Source of the DNA: Glaciihabitans tibetensis
GTDB lineage: Bacteria; Actinomycetota; Actinomycetes; Actinomycetales; Microbacteriaceae
Reading direction: 5' to 3'
Length of the DNA stretch: 64,000 nucleotides
Assembly (NCBI RefSeq): GCF_003003265.1
Contig: NZ_PVTL01000001.1
Span: 1-64,000 of the forward strand
A program made the translations under genes and the position numbers. Below the pieces are notes generated by a model. The model ran no database searches and was not told the DNA's origin. It saw only the letters and a program-made list of their open reading frames with translations. Shown here piece by piece: positions 62,258 through 64,000 of the stretch (positions are counted from its first letter, which is position 1; every line of letters begins with the position of its first letter).

Positions 62258-62994
62258 TCCGCCGTGATCGCGACGGTGTGCTCAGCGTGCGCCGCGCGCG
62301 AGCCGTCTGCGCTGCGCAGCGTCCAGCCGTCGCGATCGGTGTAGATCTTGTCCGTGGTGTGCATGAACCACGGCTCAATCGCGAACACCAGGCCCTCGCG
62401 CAGCGGCACCCCGCGTTTGGCGCGTCCGTCGTTCGGGACATGGGGATCGCCGTGCATGGTGCGTCCCACACCGTGACCGCCGAAGTCAGTGTTCACTCCG
62501 AGACCGGCACTGCGGGCGACGGAACCGATGGCCGCAGACACATCGCCCATCTTTCCGCCGGCGATAGCGGCGGCGATGCCTGCTTCCAGCGCGAAGTCCG
62601 TGACCTCGATGAGTCTGAGATCCTCTTCCCGGGGCGTGCCGACAATCATGGTCAACGCTGAATCGCACACCCATCCATTGACAGACGCGGCAAAGTCGAG
62701 GCTGATCATGTCGCCATCGCGCAGGCGGTAGTCGTGGGGGAGACCGTGCAGCGCGGCGTCATTGACCGACGTGCAGATGACCTTTCCAAACGGCGAGGCG
62801 CCGAAGGAGGGGTGGTAGTCGATGTAACAGCTCTCGGCGCCGCTGCTGCGAATCATGCCGTGCGCGAGCTTGTCAAGGGTGAGAAGGTTCACACCGACTG
62901 CCGCAGCTTCGGACGTTGCCTCGAGCACGCTGGCCACGAAGCTGCCCGCCGCTCGCATCTCATCGATCTCGGCGCGGGTGCGTAGTTCGATCAC
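62224..62994 (-). CDS. map: Type I methionine aminopeptidase
   Basis: 256 residues; removes the initiator Met. Pita-bread fold with metal ligands in SLDFAASVNGWVCDSA (two Asp), GGHGVGRTMH (His), FAIEPWF (Glu) and AEHTVAIT (Glu); YHPSFGASPFGKVICTSVN is the substrate side. GTG 62994 overlaps the upstream TetR stop (GTGA). The 3' end lies inside a repeat array. Confidence 0.96.
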   Translation of the reverse strand: MIELRTRAEIDEMRAAGSFVASVLEATSEAAAVGVNLLTLDKLAHGMIRSSGAESCYIDYHPSFGASPFGKVICTSVNDAALHGLPHDYRLRDGDMISLDFAASVNGWVCDSALTMIVGTPREEDLRLIEVTDFALEAGIAAAIAGGKMGDVSAAIGSVARSAGLGVNTDFGGHGVGRTMHGDPHVPNDGRAKRGVPLREGLVFAIEPWFMHTTDKIYTDRDGWTLRSADGSRAAHAEHTVAITADGPLVLTARSS

Positions 62995-63638
62995 GGAACG
63001 ACCGGGAGGTGGGTGGATTCTCTAAGGTAGCCGCGAGCGATCTCGCGTGCTTTCTGGATGAATCTCTCATCACCCTGCGGCTCAAGAAGGAATGCTCGCT
63101 TCATGAGCGCGTTTTCGATTTCGACGATGATCTCCAGATCGAAGATCAGGTCGTCGGTCGGCACGAAGTTGTACTTCTCGCCGAGGATTCCCGCGATCGC
63201 GCGCGAGAAGACACCATTGTTGCTCAAGCTCGGGTCGAGGAACCGGTCGTTGATGACGTCACCGAAGCGGAGGGCGCGGAAGCCGACGTGATTGCGATGC
63301 ATGTCAACGAAGGTGTCGATGGCGGCGTCCAGCGCATTCCGCCATGCGTTCTGGTCGTTTTCCAGCGCCGCGAACACCCGGTCGGTGTAGTGCTCGAGGT
63401 TGCGTGCCGCGAGGGCGCGAAGGAGGGATTGGATGTTTGGAAAGTACCGGTACACAACACCGACGGATGAGCCGGACCGGATCGCGACGTCGCTGGTGGT
63501 GAGACTGTCGATTCCGTCGGCGTGGATGATTTCCGCCGCTGCGTCGAGCAACTTTTCGACCCGCTGCGCGCTGCGCTGCTGAATGGGCTCTGTCCGGACC
63601 AGGCCTTGGACAGTGGGAACTTCCTGCTGGTCGTTCAT
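62991..63638 (-). CDS. TetR-family regulator
   Basis: 215 residues. N-terminal helix-turn-helix TTSDVAIRSGSSVGVVYRYFPNIQSLL at about 47-73, variable ligand domain after it. ATG 63638 is chosen; a start at 63671 would add 11 residues. Divergent from a membrane protein 54 bp away, which it may regulate, and coupled to map by overlap. Ligand unknown. Confidence 0.9.
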   Translation of the reverse strand: MNDQQEVPTVQGLVRTEPIQQRSAQRVEKLLDAAAEIIHADGIDSLTTSDVAIRSGSSVGVVYRYFPNIQSLLRALAARNLEHYTDRVFAALENDQNAWRNALDAAIDTFVDMHRNHVGFRALRFGDVINDRFLDPSLSNNGVFSRAIAGILGEKYNFVPTDDLIFDLEIIVEIENALMKRAFLLEPQGDERFIQKAREIARGYLRESTHLPVVP

Positions 63639-63692
63639 GAGAATGTGTCTTCCGATCGGGTAGCGTGCCACTGCTGAAGATACCCTTAAGTT

Positions 63693-64000
63693 ATGTCCTA
63701 TCGCCGACTTCTTTACCTCGGCCAGTTCGTGGCCGCGGTTGTTCTCCCCACGTGGGTGCTGGTTTCGCGGGGGATACTTGCCGACGGGGTGGGTTGGGAA
63801 CTTCTGGTATATCTCTTCGCCTGCCCGGCGCTGTTTCTGTCAATGGTCGTAGTGGGCGCGCTGATCAACGCGCGCGTCAGCGTACGGTCGATCCGCGCGG
63901 TCTCGTGGCGCGACGCGTCGCTGCTGACGGTCTGGTACCTCGCGATTGTGGCGTACGGACTGTGGGCGTTCCAAGCCCTAGCGGTCGCCGTGGTGCTGCT
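63693..64000 (+). CDS. Membrane protein of unknown function (partial)
   Basis: The first 102 residues of a gene that runs off the window. At least three hydrophobic segments (FVAAVVLPTWVLVS, LLVYLFACPALFLSMVVVGALI, LTVWYLAIVAYGLWAFQALAVAVVLL). ATG 63693 is the likely start. Divergent from the TetR gene; a GGGTA/TACCC pair (about 63658 and 63681) in the 54-bp gap could be part of an operator. Family not recognised. Confidence 0.7.
   Translation, partial: MSYRRLLYLGQFVAAVVLPTWVLVSRGILADGVGWELLVYLFACPALFLSMVVVGALINARVSVRSIRAVSWRDASLLTVWYLAIVAYGLWAFQALAVAVVL

Overview
The window is high-GC DNA, densely coded, with many GTG starts and ATGA/GTGA gene overlaps. Protein sequences and gene order point to an actinobacterium of the Microbacteriaceae type (for example a Cryobacterium/Salinibacterium/Leifsonia relative); the exact genus cannot be read from the sequence alone. 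No rRNA, tRNA, CRISPR array, integrase or intact insertion sequence was seen.

Layout. A housekeeping backbone runs through the window: a DUF3515 lipoprotein, thiL, rsmD, recG and coaD (456-8028), then yceD, rpmF, rnc, mutM, smc, ftsY, ffh, rpsP, khpA, rimM, trmD and map (36898-62994). Between coaD and yceD lies about 29 kb of accessory metabolism (8031-36828). It contains (i) a coenzyme F420 block: an FGD1-type F420-dependent glucose-6-phosphate dehydrogenase, a sister LLM oxidoreductase, cofE, cofC, a PnuC-family transporter and cofD; (ii) a Y-family polymerase with an altered active site; (iii) a moxR/DUF58/transglutaminase operon; (iv) a three-gene siderophore/B12-type ABC importer resembling the cassette proposed to import F420-0, next to an HxlR-SARP fusion regulator; (v) an LAETG-anchored Cys-repeat surface protein; and (vi) a reductive-pyrimidine/hydantoin cluster: MocR regulator, beta-ureidopropionase-like amidase, dihydropyrimidinase, LLM oxidoreductase, NMT1/THI5-type ABC importer and class III aminotransferase.

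The second backbone half is also interrupted. A GH13/TreS-like enzyme with an LLM oxidoreductase and a phosphatase lies between smc and ftsY. An XRE/membrane-protein/dehydrogenase operon and a gamma-carbonic anhydrase lie between ftsY and ffh. An HNH (13E12/DUF222) protein, another LLM enzyme, a YbdK ligase and an EamA transporter lie between ffh and rpsP, and a formate/nitrite channel lies between rimM and trmD. Five LLM-fold oxidoreductases in 64 kb suggest an F420-rich metabolism.

Two themes stand out. First, no FO synthase is visible, but the FO-to-F420 enzymes sit with two transporter types, which suggests salvage of FO or F420-0 from outside. Second, several genes are followed directly by short tandem arrays built from their own last codons plus stop codon (DUF3515, pnuC, tgpA-like, the ABC ATPase, mutM, map). 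This recurring post-stop duplication is not explained by any feature type I know.
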